DNA of 64,000 bases from Streptomyces cellostaticus (GTDB lineage: Bacteria > Actinomycetota > Actinomycetes > Streptomycetales > Streptomycetaceae): positions 1 through 64,000 of the forward strand of contig NZ_JALLIN010000011.1 of the NCBI RefSeq assembly GCF_023630175.1, written 5' to 3'. The notes beneath the pieces were generated by a model. That model had not been told where the DNA came from. It did not search any database and saw only the letters and a program-made list of their open reading frames with translations. The translations under genes were made by a program, and so were the position numbers. Below are positions 8,673 to 17,657 of this stretch, piece by piece; within the stretch, counting starts at the first letter, position 1, and every line of letters begins with the position of its first letter.

Positions 8673-9767
8673 TCAGTCGGACGTCGCCGGGACCCGTGCC
8701 GCCCAGCGCTCCTCCACCCGTGCCAGCCGCCAGTACGCCAGCGCCGCCGCCCACACCACCACGAACAGCCCGACGATGACGTACCCGACGCTGTCCAGGT
8801 CCAGCCCGGCTATCCAGCCGGTCACGGCGTCGCCCAGGGCGAACTTCTCGTGCAGCACGCCGACCAGTTCGATGGTGCCGATGAAGAAGGCGACGGCGAT
8901 GGACAGCCCGGTGATCGTGAGGTTGTAGAACACCTTGCGCACCGGGTTGGAGAACGCCCACTGGTAGGCGAAGTTCATGAACGTGCCGTCGAGGGTGTCG
9001 AACAGGCTCATCCCGGCGGCGAAGAGCAGCGGCAGGCACAGCACCGCGTACCAGGGCAGTCCGGCCGCCGCGCCCGAACCGGCCATCACCATCAGGGTGA
9101 CCTCGGTGGCGGTGTCGAAGCCGAGGCCGAACAGGAAGCCCAGCGGGAACATCTGGCCCGGCCGGGAGACCGACCTGGTCAGCCGCCCCAGGACGCGGTT
9201 CATGAACCCCCTTGATTCCAGGTGCTGTTCCAGTTCCCGCTCGTCGTACGTGCCGGACCGCATCGCCCGGAACACCCGTAGGATGCCGGCCAGCGCGACC
9301 AGGTTGAGGGCGGCGATGAGGTAGAGGAAGGTGCCGGAGATCGTGGTGCCGGTCAGGCCGAGCACCTGGTGGGTGCGCGAGTGCTCGTCCATGACCCGGC
9401 CGGCGAGCCGGGTGCCGCCCGCGATCAGCAGGGCCAGCAGCACCACGACCCCGGAGTGCCCCAGCGCGAACCAGAAGCCCACCGAGACCGGCCGCTTGCC
9501 GTCGGCCATCAGCTTGCGGGTGGTGTTGTCGATCGCGGCGATGTGGTCGGCGTCGAACGCGTGCCGCATGCCGAGGGTGTAGGCGGTGATGCCGAGGCCG
9601 ACGCCGAAGACGTCCTGGCCGACCCTGTAGTGCCCGGGGGCGACCAGCAGGAACAGCACTCCGAAGGCGACGACGTGCAGGGAGGCGATCACCGCCAGCA
9701 GCCCCGCTGTCCTGATCGTGTCCTCGCGTCGCCAGCGGAAGGCAGCGGCATGGGCCATCGGATTCAC
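8673..9767 (-). CDS. NiCoT-family nickel/cobalt transporter
   Basis: A 364-residue polytopic membrane protein with about eight hydrophobic segments. It carries the NiCoT signature HAFDADHIAAIDN in the second membrane segment and the later LFGLGFDTATEV and GMSLFDTLDG motifs. These permeases import Ni2+ or Co2+. A cobalamin riboswitch lies directly upstream (about 9795-9990), so cobalt for vitamin B12 synthesis is the likely cargo. Possible starts are GTG 9767 and ATG 9758; the ATG has ggag about ten bases upstream, the GTG has gagg nine bases upstream. It is convergent with the nucleoside hydrolase gene. Confidence 0.93.
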   Translation of the reverse strand: MNPMAHAAAFRWRREDTIRTAGLLAVIASLHVVAFGVLFLLVAPGHYRVGQDVFGVGLGITAYTLGMRHAFDADHIAAIDNTTRKLMADGKRPVSVGFWFALGHSGVVVLLALLIAGGTRLAGRVMDEHSRTHQVLGLTGTTISGTFLYLIAALNLVALAGILRVFRAMRSGTYDERELEQHLESRGFMNRVLGRLTRSVSRPGQMFPLGFLFGLGFDTATEVTLMVMAGSGAAAGLPWYAVLCLPLLFAAGMSLFDTLDGTFMNFAYQWAFSNPVRKVFYNLTITGLSIAVAFFIGTIELVGVLHEKFALGDAVTGWIAGLDLDSVGYVIVGLFVVVWAAALAYWRLARVEERWAARVPATSD

Positions 9768-9794
9768 GCTCCAGCACCTCGTGGATCATCTCGT

Positions 9795-9990
9795 GAGCTG
9801 CCGTGGCCGGTCTCCTGGCTTACGGGGTGGTGCGTTCGCCGTCCCTGCCTTCCCAGCCGTGCGAACGGCCAGTGGCCCGGCGGACGCCGGACGGGACGGG
9901 AACTCCCCGATCACAGTGGCGAGGGCCGCTTCGGCATGGACCCCTGAGGGGCCGTCACCGACTTCCCGAGCACCACGGCCCGCCCACCGT
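9795..9990 (-). promoter_or_regulatory. Cobalamin riboswitch upstream of the NiCoT gene
   Basis: Read on the minus strand, this leader contains the canonical B12 box AGCCAGGAGACCGGCC (9805-9820). Upstream of it are GGGAAGTCGGTGA (near 9953-9967), the CCACTGTGA segment and several paired arms of the cobalamin aptamer. The aptamer ends about 30-40 bases before the NiCoT start. In this class, adenosylcobalamin binding represses expression, usually by hiding the ribosome site in actinobacteria. Confidence 0.9.
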
Positions 9991-10132
9991 AGGCGGGGCA
10001 CCGCCCGCCCGTACAGCCGCGCACGGGTGCGGGTACCCAAGATCACACACGGCGCGACCCCCGCCGTCCCGCGGGCCTTGCGGCTGCCGCGAGGGGCGGG
10101 GGTCGTGGTGGGCGGGTGGCGGGGGCGGGCGG

Positions 10133-11065
10133 TCAGCCCTGGGCGCCCCGCCTGCGGCGGGCGAGGAGCACGAACGCGGCGCCGCCGGCGACGAGCACGG
10201 CGGCCCCGCCCGCGATCAGCCCCGAGTCGCCGCCGCCACCGGTCTCCGCGAGGTCGCCCCCGTCGTCACCGCCGCCGTTCGGCGTGGGGACCGAGCCGGC
10301 CCGCGACTCGGAGGGGGACGGGGCCGGCGCGGACTCCGAGGAGGACGGGGACGGTGCCGCGGACGACTCCGAGGCGCTCGGCCCGGGGCCGGCCGATTCC
10401 TCCGCGGGAGCGCTGGGCGACGGGGACTGCGGCTCCTCCGGGGTGCCGGTGCAGTCCTTGGCGCCGCCGTTCCAGGCCGCGATCAGCTTGTCCTTGATGA
10501 CCGGGTGGTCGGGGCCCTTGGGCAGGTCCCCGTGCTCGAAGCCGTCGTTCGCGTCGGTCCTGCCGTCGAACCTGACCGCGCCCCGGTAGAGGTCGACCTG
10601 CGCGAAGCAGCCCGCGTCCGGTACCGCGATGTCGAGGGAGTCGGTCTCGCCCGGCTTGACGGCCACCGTGTCGAAGCCGACGAGGACCTGCTCGCCGGAG
10701 GTGGCGAAGCTCGCGCCGTGGGCGAGGTAGGAGGCGAGCGAGGCGGTGCAGCCGGCGGCGTCCTCGGCGGCGCGCACCTTGACGTGGACCTTGCCGTCCT
10801 CGGTCGGCCTGAGGTTCTGGTCGTCCACCTTCACCGAGTCGAAGAAGCTCACGCCGTCCAGCGAGAACTGGCAGCGGTCGGTGCCGGTCTCGGTACCCGC
10901 GCCGGTACCGGGCGCGTAGTGGCCGCCGGTCTTCCAGCCGTCACCGCCGTGCGTGCCGTGGGCCCAGGCGCCGGAGGCGGCGGCGACCGAGGCGGCGCAG
11001 AGGGCGAGTGACGCGGCGCCCGTCCCCAGCAGGCGGCGCGCGGTGACACGTCTGGCTATGGACAT
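10133..11065 (-). CDS. Secreted LAETG cell-wall-anchored protein
   Basis: A 310-residue surface protein. After a basic N-terminus and a hydrophobic signal peptide (cleavage near GAWA-HG) comes a globular domain of ~170 residues, with paired cysteines around QFSLDG, AAGCTAS, DAGCFAQ and AKDCTG. A long Ser/Pro/Glu/Ala-rich linker follows, then LAETG, one transmembrane helix and the basic tail RRRRGAQG. That C-terminus is a sortase signal of the LAXTG type used by class E sortases of high-GC Gram-positives. The function of the globular part is unknown. I chose ATG 11065 because upstream in-frame sequence is not signal-peptide-like. Confidence 0.85.
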   Translation of the reverse strand: MSIARRVTARRLLGTGAASLALCAASVAAASGAWAHGTHGGDGWKTGGHYAPGTGAGTETGTDRCQFSLDGVSFFDSVKVDDQNLRPTEDGKVHVKVRAAEDAAGCTASLASYLAHGASFATSGEQVLVGFDTVAVKPGETDSLDIAVPDAGCFAQVDLYRGAVRFDGRTDANDGFEHGDLPKGPDHPVIKDKLIAAWNGGAKDCTGTPEEPQSPSPSAPAEESAGPGPSASESSAAPSPSSSESAPAPSPSESRAGSVPTPNGGGDDGGDLAETGGGGDSGLIAGGAAVLVAGGAAFVLLARRRRGAQG

Positions 11066-11205
11066 GGATATCCCATCGCAGAAGCTCGAGTGAGCGAAGA
11101 AGTCAGAAGAGACACGCGGCCCATTGGTCACATGCGCCACAGTGTGAGGCCATGGTGATCGGCCCTGTTGAAACCTGTCAACCTGCTTGAATACAAGGGT
11201 CGTTC

Positions 11206-11226
11206 ATGAAGTCGTCACAACTTCAT
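11206..11226. promoter_or_regulatory. Inverted repeat ATGAAGT-N7-ACTTCAT upstream of the GH13 gene
   Basis: ATGAAGT (11206-11212) and ACTTCAT (11220-11226) are exact reverse complements about 100 bases before the glucosidase start and 140 bases before the divergent surface-protein gene. The same stretch can be read as TCA triplets spaced by 11 bases (11204, 11215, 11226 region), which resembles PhoP direct-repeat units. I cannot decide between these readings. Confidence 0.4.
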
Positions 11227-11322
11227 CACACCGGGAATGATCCGCTCCCCATCGTCCGAAGGTTCCCTTTCCGGGCAATGTGGACAGTCTCTGTACTGTC
11301 GTCCTTCCCGAAGGGAGCCCGT

Positions 11323-13014
11323 ATGGCAGACCTCTCGTCCCGGAACCCCGACTGGTGGCGTCAGGCCGTCATCTACCAGGTGTACCCGCGCAGCTTCGCC
11401 GACGCCGACGGGGACGGGCTCGGCGACCTCAGGGGAGTCACCCAGCACCTGGACCACCTCGCCGCGCTCGGCGTCGACGCCCTGTGGCTGAGCCCCTTCT
11501 ACCCCTCGGAACTGGCCGACGGCGGCTACGACGTCGCCGACCACCGGGGCGTCGACCCCCGCCTCGGCACCCTGGACGACTTCGACGCCATGGCCGCCGA
11601 GGCGCACCGGCTCGGTCTGAAGGTCGTCGTCGACATCGTCCCCAACCACACCTCGCACCGGCACCCCTGGTTCCAGGAGGCGCTGCGGGCCGGCCCCGGC
11701 TCCGCCGCCCGGGACCGCTACGTCTTCCGCCCCGGCCGCGGCCGACACGGTGAACTGCCCCCCACCGACTGGCAGTCGGTGTTCGGCGGCAGCGCCTGGC
11801 GGCGGGCCGCGGACGGCGAGTGGTACCTGCACCTCTTCGCTCCCGAACAGCCCGACCTGAACTGGGAGAACGACGAGGTCCGCGCCGACTTCCGCGCCAC
11901 CCTGCGCTTCTGGTCCGACCGGGGCGTCGACGGCTTCCGCGTCGACGTCGCGCACGGCCTGGTCAAGGACCTCGCCGAACCGCTGCGGGACACCGGCGGC
12001 ATCGGCGCCACCGGCGAGGAGGCCCTGCTGAGCGTCGCGCCGGGCAGCCACCCGTACTGGGACCGCGACGAGGTGCACGAGATCTACCGCGACTGGCGCA
12101 AGATCTTCGACGCGTACACCCCGCCCCGCACCGCCGTCGCCGAGGCCTGGGTCCCGGACTCCCGCCGCGCCCTGTACGCCCGCCCGGACGAACTGGGCCA
12201 GGCCTTCAACTTCGAGTACCTGCAGGCGGCCTGGGACGCCGACGAACTGCGGGACGCCATCACCGGCTCACTCGCCACCGCCCGCAGCGCCGGCGCCTCG
12301 GCCACCTGGGTGCTCTCCAACCACGACGTCGTACGGCACGCCTCCCGCCTGCTGCTGCCGCCCGGCACCGACGAGAACGCCTGGCTGCTGTCCGGCGGCA
12401 GGGCCCCGGCCGTCGACCCGGCGGCCGGTCTGCGCCGGGCCCGGGCCGCCACCCTGCTGATGCTGGCGCTGCCCGGCTCCGCCTACGTCTACCAGGGCGA
12501 GGAACTCGGCCTGCCCGAGGTCGCCGACCTGCCCACCGCGGTGCTGCAGGACCCGGTCTGGGAGCAGTCCGGCCACGTCCGCAAGGGGCGCGACGGCTGC
12601 CGGGTGCCGCTGCCGTGGACCCCGGACGGGCCGTCGTACGGCTTCGGCCCGGGAGCCGCCTGGTTGCCGCAGCCGGATTCCTTCGCCGCCCGCGCGGTGG
12701 CGGTGCAGGCCGGCGCGGAGGACTCCACCCTGGAGCTCTACCGCGCCGCCCTGCGGCTGCGCCGCAAGCTGCTGGAGGGCGAGACGCTGACCTGGACGCC
12801 CGCCGCCCCGGCCGGTGTCCTCGACTTCGCCCGCACCGGGAACTGGCGCTGCGTCACCAACCTCGGCGGACGGCCCGTACCGCTGCCGCCGGGCGAGGTG
12901 CTGCTCGCCAGCACCCCGCTCCCCGCGGCCGGCCCCCTCCCGCCGGACACCACCGTGTGGCTCGGCCGGGGTCTTTCGTTCGGATCCGGCCGGACCTCCG
13001 CGAACCCGGGGTGA
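11323..13014 (+). CDS. Alpha-glucosidase-type glycoside hydrolase, family GH13
   Basis: A 563-residue cytoplasmic enzyme of the oligo-1,6-glucosidase/alpha-glucosidase group. It starts WWRQAVIYQVYPRSFADADG. The GH13 regions are present: I DIVPNHTS, II GFRVDVAHGL (catalytic Asp), III AEAWV (acid/base Glu) and IV LSNHDVVRH. QGEELGLPEV and a beta-sandwich C-terminal domain complete it. It should hydrolyse alpha-linked glucosides such as maltose or isomaltose taken up by ABC transporters; no transporter is adjacent. ATG 11323 has gaagggag upstream. In Streptomyces such genes are often under LacI-type control, but I see no clear LacI box. Confidence 0.92.
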   Translation: MADLSSRNPDWWRQAVIYQVYPRSFADADGDGLGDLRGVTQHLDHLAALGVDALWLSPFYPSELADGGYDVADHRGVDPRLGTLDDFDAMAAEAHRLGLKVVVDIVPNHTSHRHPWFQEALRAGPGSAARDRYVFRPGRGRHGELPPTDWQSVFGGSAWRRAADGEWYLHLFAPEQPDLNWENDEVRADFRATLRFWSDRGVDGFRVDVAHGLVKDLAEPLRDTGGIGATGEEALLSVAPGSHPYWDRDEVHEIYRDWRKIFDAYTPPRTAVAEAWVPDSRRALYARPDELGQAFNFEYLQAAWDADELRDAITGSLATARSAGASATWVLSNHDVVRHASRLLLPPGTDENAWLLSGGRAPAVDPAAGLRRARAATLLMLALPGSAYVYQGEELGLPEVADLPTAVLQDPVWEQSGHVRKGRDGCRVPLPWTPDGPSYGFGPGAAWLPQPDSFAARAVAVQAGAEDSTLELYRAALRLRRKLLEGETLTWTPAAPAGVLDFARTGNWRCVTNLGGRPVPLPPGEVLLASTPLPAAGPLPPDTTVWLGRGLSFGSGRTSANPG

Positions 13015-13028
13015 TCCGGGCGGGAGGC

Positions 13029-13203
13029 GCCAAGGGCTGTCCCGCGATCCCCGGCGGGCGCACGACCTCGGCCACGGCGCCTCGCCGCGTTGCCGGATCG
13101 CCCGAACACGCCCGGTACGAGGACGGCCCTGAGCCGTGCGGCGCACCGCATCCGACGCCGTGCGCCGACCCGCCGGGGATCACGGGGCCGGCCCTCGGTG
13201 CCG
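13029..13203. repeat. Intergenic repeat, copy A, with inverted ends
   Basis: The segment begins AAGGGCTGTCCCGCGATCC and ends with an imperfect reverse complement of it. An internal stem CGGCGCAC/GTGCGCCG lies near 13139-13173. It matches the segments at 32143-32315 (inverted) and 24905-25070 (inverted, more diverged). It fills the gap between the convergent GH13 and DUF4142 genes. It has no coding potential, so it is best read as a small non-autonomous repeat or structured bidirectional terminator. Confidence 0.8.
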
Positions 13204-13213
13204 CGACGCGGCA

Positions 13214-14005
13214 CTAGCCCACGGCCGGGCTGGGCGTGGGAGCCGGGGCGTCGCCGCCGGAGCCGCCGCCGTCGGCGGCGGGCTCGCCGATGTTCAGCGG
13301 GGTGGACGTGGCGTTCGGCGGCGGGGTGAGCACCACCTGCGGCTGGCCGGGAGCGGGCGGGGGCGGGGTGAGGTTGTCGGAGGGCAGCTTCGGCGGGGTG
13401 GTCTGCTGGAAGATGGTCTGGTCGAAGTCGACCAGACCGGTCTTCTCCATCACCGTGATGTGGTCCAGCACGGTGTCGTTGGCCTGGTCGGCGAGGGAGC
13501 GCACCAGCGAGTTCTTGGTGGTCGACCGGATCTTGGCGATCGTGTTGAAGATCGAGCCGTGCGTCATCCGCAGGATGTTGGCGAAGTCCGTGTCGAAGGC
13601 CTTGCCGCTCTCCGCCTTGAGCTGGACGACGAAGCCCTCCTGTTGCGGGCTCGCCACGTTGGGCAGCGTGATGTTCAGCATGGGCCCGATCTTGCGGCAG
13701 CTCGCGTCCAGCGCGGCGTGCCCGTCGATCAGGTGCTTGCTGGCCTCCAGAACGCCCTTCGACGCGCCCTTCTGCAGACCGATCTGACCGAGCGGGTACT
13801 CCCAGAGGCCGGCGGCCCGCACCTTCACCACGAAGTCCCGGTCGCCCTCGGTGAGCGGCCCCCACTGCGTCTGGGCGATGATCTGCGTCTGCGAGGTGGA
13901 GACGGTGTTCAGCCCCAGCATGCCCGGGTAGGCGAGCGCGCCCAGTGTCAGGGCCATCGCACCGCCCACGAAGAGAGTTCCCGTCGCGTTCCGCGAAAAG
14001 CGCAC
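13214..14005 (-). CDS. Secreted/membrane-anchored DUF4142 protein
   Basis: A 263-residue protein. An N-terminal hydrophobic segment (residues ~12-32) is a signal peptide or anchor. It is followed by a helical DUF4142 (ferritin-like) domain, from LTEGDRDFVVKVRAAGLWE through MEKTGLVDFDQ. A Pro/Gly/Ala-rich low-complexity tail of about 60 residues ends the protein. DUF4142 proteins are extracytoplasmic; their role is not established. GTG 14005 has aggagg four bases upstream, slightly close but the best site. The much longer open frame upstream is a codon-bias artefact. Confidence 0.85.
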   Translation of the reverse strand: MRFSRNATGTLFVGGAMALTLGALAYPGMLGLNTVSTSQTQIIAQTQWGPLTEGDRDFVVKVRAAGLWEYPLGQIGLQKGASKGVLEASKHLIDGHAALDASCRKIGPMLNITLPNVASPQQEGFVVQLKAESGKAFDTDFANILRMTHGSIFNTIAKIRSTTKNSLVRSLADQANDTVLDHITVMEKTGLVDFDQTIFQQTTPPKLPSDNLTPPPPAPGQPQVVLTPPPNATSTPLNIGEPAADGGGSGGDAPAPTPSPAVG

Positions 14006-14254
14006 CGTGCCTCCTGCCCGGTCGTGGATCCCGCCCTCGACGACACGCGGGCAGTTCGTACGCACAGCAGTACGGACGCGAGGGCCGATCGTCTCTGTGT
14101 CGCGGGATAAAAGTCTCCACGGGGCGCCGACGGGCTCCCCGCGCCCGGCCATTGCGATCCGTTGGCGATCGATGGATGCACATGGCAGATGGTTGGGCGA
14201 AGGTTGACCCGCCGCCGGGAGAAGGCAGACCGGAGGCGGTCCTAGATTCGCCGC

Positions 14255-14941
14255 ATGCCCCCGCAACCGTCCCCGAGGACGCCCGCCGCGCTGCCCGTCC
14301 TGCCCTACCGCAAGCCCACCAAGGGCCGTGACTACTGGGTGCTGGACGACGTCCTCCCGGACCCCGACGCGGTGCGGGAACGGTGCCTGGCCAAGGACGA
14401 CTGGGCCAGGGGCCACCCGTACACCTCCGAGACCTGGCCCGGACTGCGCGCCATGCCCGGCCTCGAACCCCCCGAACTCGACCGCGTCGAGCGGCTGGTG
14501 AGAAAGGCGACCGGGGCCGGGAGGCTGTGGGTGCAGCGGGCGCCGGGCGGTGGCACCCTGAACCACAACTGCGTGCAGGTGGTGGGCGAGGGCGAGAGCG
14601 AGCCCCGCCCGCACACCGACTCGCGCGCGCTGTGCCGGTACGCGGCCGTGCTGTACCTCAACCCGGGCGTGCCCGCGGACTGCGGCACCGGCTTCTACCG
14701 CCAGTCCCTGCCCGGCGGCCGGCTCGGCGGCAACGTCGTCCAGGCCCCGCACGACAACCTCGTGGAGGCGCTCGGCACCCGCTTCGTGACCGCCGGCGCC
14801 TTCGAGGAGGACGTCCGGGTCCCGCACCGGTACAACCGGCTGCTCCTCTACAACGCCAACCTGGTGCACAGCGCGACGGGCTACTTCGGCCGGGAGCCGG
14901 CGCAGAAGCGGATGACGGCGGTCTTCTTCTGGATGGCCTGA
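14255..14941 (+). CDS. DUF6445 protein, probable Fe(II)/2-oxoglutarate-type oxygenase
   Basis: A 228-residue cytosolic protein. It contains the HxD pair PHTDSR (about residues 122-127), a distal His in LVHSATGYFG (about residue 208) and a basic RMTAVFFW strand at the end. This HxD...H...R order is typical of double-stranded-beta-helix Fe(II)/2OG dioxygenases that hydroxylate proline, small molecules or peptides. The substrate is unknown. No biosynthetic gene cluster adjoins it. It is divergent from the DUF4142 gene. Confidence 0.75.
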   Translation: MPPQPSPRTPAALPVLPYRKPTKGRDYWVLDDVLPDPDAVRERCLAKDDWARGHPYTSETWPGLRAMPGLEPPELDRVERLVRKATGAGRLWVQRAPGGGTLNHNCVQVVGEGESEPRPHTDSRALCRYAAVLYLNPGVPADCGTGFYRQSLPGGRLGGNVVQAPHDNLVEALGTRFVTAGAFEEDVRVPHRYNRLLLYNANLVHSATGYFGREPAQKRMTAVFFWMA

Positions 14942-15137
14942 GCCGGGGCCTCCGGCCGGCGGCCGGGCGGTGTGGCGCCGCGCCGACCCGCGGCTGCGGC
15001 GCGGCCGACTGCGCCGCGGGAGCGGCCCGGTGGCCCTTCCTCCGCCCGCACCGGACCTGGACCTCCCACAAGGGACCGTCTCCGGCGGGGGGGGGGTGGC
15101 CGCGGACCGGGCAGGCCGTTGCGCCAAGATCGGGGGC

Positions 15138-15854
15138 ATGGACGAACTCATGGGGGAGGGAGCCGCGCGCGGGCGGCTCGGGGCGCGGTCCGTGCGGACG
15201 GCCGGTTGGCTGGCCGGCGGGGCCCTGCTGGCGGCCGGGGCCGCCTGGGTGGTGCGCGGGGTCTGGGAGATCAGGCTGGCCGTGGCGGGGGAGCCCGCCT
15301 CGGGGCCGCCGGACCAGGGCGGCGGGGTGCACCGGCCGCTCAACGGGCTCGAGGACTCGTACCACGTCGTGACCTCGCTGGGCGGTGGCGTCGCCTTCGT
15401 GTGCGCGCTGCTGTTCCTGGCCTGGCTGTGGCGGGTCCGGGACAATGCGCGGGTGCTGTCCGGGCGGCCGGCGAAGTACCTCGGGATCTGGGTGTACCTG
15501 GGCTGGATCGTGCCCGTCGTGAACCTCTGGTTCCCGCGCGGGATCGTCGCGGACGCCTTCCGGTCCACCGCCCCGGAGCGCAGGCTGCCGGTCTCCGTCA
15601 ACGTGTGGTGGGTGCTCTGGCTGATCGGCATGTTCGGCGGAGTGGGCCTGGTGTCGCGTGACTCGACGGACGAGATCATCGCGCGGGCCTACGAGGAGGT
15701 GTGGCCGCTGCTCCTCGCCGACGCCGCCGTGGTCGGGGCCGCCGTGGCCGGGGCGTTCGTCGTGCGGACGGTCACCGCCGCGCAGGTGGAGCGGATCCGG
15801 CGGGAGCGCGGCCGCGGTGCGGCGCGGCAGCCCGTCGGGGCCGCCGGCGGGTGA
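15138..15854 (+). CDS. DUF4328 membrane protein
   Basis: A 238-residue membrane protein with a hydrophobic helix near residues 20-40 and a large loop. Three further helices include the family-typical YLGIWVYLGWIVPVVNLWFPRG... region, where buried polar Trp/Pro/Asn residues are conserved. The ATG at 15138 is preceded closely by gggggc; the open frame extends upstream but without a ribosome site. DUF4328 proteins are frequent in Streptomyces, sometimes next to sensor kinases; the function is unknown. The C-terminus is basic and cytosolic. Confidence 0.82.
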   Translation: MDELMGEGAARGRLGARSVRTAGWLAGGALLAAGAAWVVRGVWEIRLAVAGEPASGPPDQGGGVHRPLNGLEDSYHVVTSLGGGVAFVCALLFLAWLWRVRDNARVLSGRPAKYLGIWVYLGWIVPVVNLWFPRGIVADAFRSTAPERRLPVSVNVWWVLWLIGMFGGVGLVSRDSTDEIIARAYEEVWPLLLADAAVVGAAVAGAFVVRTVTAAQVERIRRERGRGAARQPVGAAGG

Positions 15855-15937
15855 CGGGGCACTCGGGCTCGGCCGGTGCGCGGGCCTCGTCCCCGTGCGG
15901 GTGGTGAGGTGGCCGCGGGGCGGGGAGGATTTCTTCC

Positions 15938-16603
15938 GTGAGCGTCATCGCCATCGTCGGGGCCGGTCCCGGACTCGGGGCCGCCGCGGCCCGCCGGTTC
16001 GGGCGGGAGGGCTACGACGTCGCCCTCGTCGCACGGGACCCGGGGCGGCTGGACGAACTGACCCGTGAGCTGGCCGCCGACGGGGTCACCGCGCGCGGCT
16101 TCGCCGCCGACGTGCGCCGCCCCCAGGAGCTGGTGGCCGCGCTCAGGGACGCGGACGGCGCCCTCGGGACGGTGGAGGTGCTCCAGTACAGCCCGGTGCC
16201 GCACCGGGACTTCATGCGGCCGGTGCTGGAGACCCGGCACCGGGATCTGCTCGGGCCGATCGAGTTCTCGGTGTACGGGCCGGTCGCGGCGGTGCAGCAG
16301 GTGCTTCCGGGCATGCGCGCGCTGGGCCGCGGGACCATTCTCTTCGTCAACGGCGGTACGGCCGCCGTGCCGCACCCCGAGCGGGCCGGCACCTCGATCG
16401 CGTTCGCAGCGGAGAGCGCCTACGGCCACCTGCTGCACGACCGGCTGGCCGGCGAGGGCATCCACGTCGCCCAGTTGATCATCCCCGGGTCGATCACGCC
16501 CGGGCACGTGCGCAAGGACCCGGCCGTGCTGGCGGACACCCTGTGGGCCCTGCACCGCGACCGGCGCGGATTCCGGCACTACGCCGACGACCTCGACGCC
16601 TGA
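15938..16603 (+). CDS. Atypical short-chain dehydrogenase-like protein
   Basis: A 221-residue Rossmann protein with the NAD(P) motif GAGPGLGAAAA (residues ~8-18) and strand order of the SDR family (VALVARDP, FAADVRR, VEVLQYSP, FVNGGTAAV, IPGSI). The active-site YxxxK is missing. By alignment with the following AAExAY segment, Tyr is replaced by Thr and Lys by Phe (TSIAF). It therefore probably binds a nucleotide without classical SDR chemistry. It starts at GTG 15938, 83 bases after the DUF4328 gene, and stands alone. Confidence 0.8.
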   Translation: MSVIAIVGAGPGLGAAAARRFGREGYDVALVARDPGRLDELTRELAADGVTARGFAADVRRPQELVAALRDADGALGTVEVLQYSPVPHRDFMRPVLETRHRDLLGPIEFSVYGPVAAVQQVLPGMRALGRGTILFVNGGTAAVPHPERAGTSIAFAAESAYGHLLHDRLAGEGIHVAQLIIPGSITPGHVRKDPAVLADTLWALHRDRRGFRHYADDLDA

Positions 16604-16704
16604 AACCCCAGGCGGGCAGGGGTCCCGGGCGCTGCCCTGCGTGAAGAGCATTTGTGCGCCAATATGGTGATGTTGGCCGCATTGCTCTCTTCGAGGGGGC
16701 CTCA

Positions 16705-17649
16705 ATGGCTGTGGAAATCCCTACGCTCATCAAACCGTCCCGGCTCCGAAGCCGGGGAGGGCTGCTGGGCGAGTGTCTGGCGGAGTTCCTGGGGACCTTC
16801 GTCCTCATCTCCTTCGGCTGTGGTGTGGTCGCGATGGCGGTCGCCGCGCTGCCCGGCTCGGGCCGCGCCGCCACCCCGACGACGATCTTCCTGGCGGCCG
16901 GTGACTGGCTGCTGATCACCTGGGGCTGGGGCATGGCCGTCGTCTTCGGCGTCTACGTCGCCGGCGGCGTCAGCGGCGCCCACATCAACCCGGCGGTGAC
17001 GCTGGCCATGGCCGTGCGCCGCGGGTTCCCCTGGGCCAAGGTGCTGCCCTACTGGTTCGCGCAGGTCGTGGGCGCGTTCGCGGGCGCGGCGCTGGTCTAC
17101 CTCGTCTACCACCAGGCGATCAACGCCTTCGACGCGGCCGTGCCGGGACCGAAGGTGAACGGGCATACCAATGCCACGTTCTCGATCTTCGCCACCTTCC
17201 CGGCTCCGTACTTCCACGGCGGGGTCTGGGGGCCCCTGATCGACCAGATCGTCGGCACGGCCTTCCTGCTGATGCTGATCGCCGCCGTCCTCGACCTGCG
17301 CAACCAGGCCGTGAAGGCCAACCTGGCACCGCTGATCGTGGGTTTCGTCGTCGCCGCGATCGGCATGTCCTACGGCGCGAACGCGGGCTACGCCATCAAC
17401 CCGGCCCGCGACTTCGGGCCACGGCTGTTCACCTGGGCGGCGGGCTGGGACAGTCTGGCCTTCCCGGGCAGTGTGGACGGCTCGTTCAGCGCGTACTGGT
17501 GGATCCCGATCGTCGGGCCGCTGATCGGGGCCGTGATCGGCATCCTGGTCTACGACCTGTTCATCGGCGATGTGCTGGTGGTCCGCGGCGAGTTGGGCGA
17601 ACTTCCCGAACCGGGCCGCACCCGGCCCGTGCGGGAGGAGGACTACTAG
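16705..17649 (+). CDS. MIP-family channel (aquaglyceroporin-like)
   Basis: A 314-residue membrane channel with six transmembrane helices and two half-helix NPA motifs, HINPAVT (Asn95) and AINPARD (Asn232). The second NPA is followed by Asp, the hallmark of glycerol-conducting members. Extended loops around residues 140-170 and 250-270 make it longer than E. coli GlpF. ATG 16705 follows gaggggg. No glycerol kinase or glpD gene adjoins it, so it is not in the usual glycerol operon. AGAGCA and TGCTCT arms flank the upstream region (about 16641-16692) and could be regulatory. Confidence 0.9.
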   Translation: MAVEIPTLIKPSRLRSRGGLLGECLAEFLGTFVLISFGCGVVAMAVAALPGSGRAATPTTIFLAAGDWLLITWGWGMAVVFGVYVAGGVSGAHINPAVTLAMAVRRGFPWAKVLPYWFAQVVGAFAGAALVYLVYHQAINAFDAAVPGPKVNGHTNATFSIFATFPAPYFHGGVWGPLIDQIVGTAFLLMLIAAVLDLRNQAVKANLAPLIVGFVVAAIGMSYGANAGYAINPARDFGPRLFTWAAGWDSLAFPGSVDGSFSAYWWIPIVGPLIGAVIGILVYDLFIGDVLVVRGELGELPEPGRTRPVREEDY

Positions 17650-17657
17650 GGGGTGTC

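Noticed and set aside
16641..16692. Operator of the glycerol regulator GylR before the MIP channel
   Set aside because: AGAGCA/TGCTCT arms exist, but I cannot match them to a known GylR site, and no glycerol genes adjoin.
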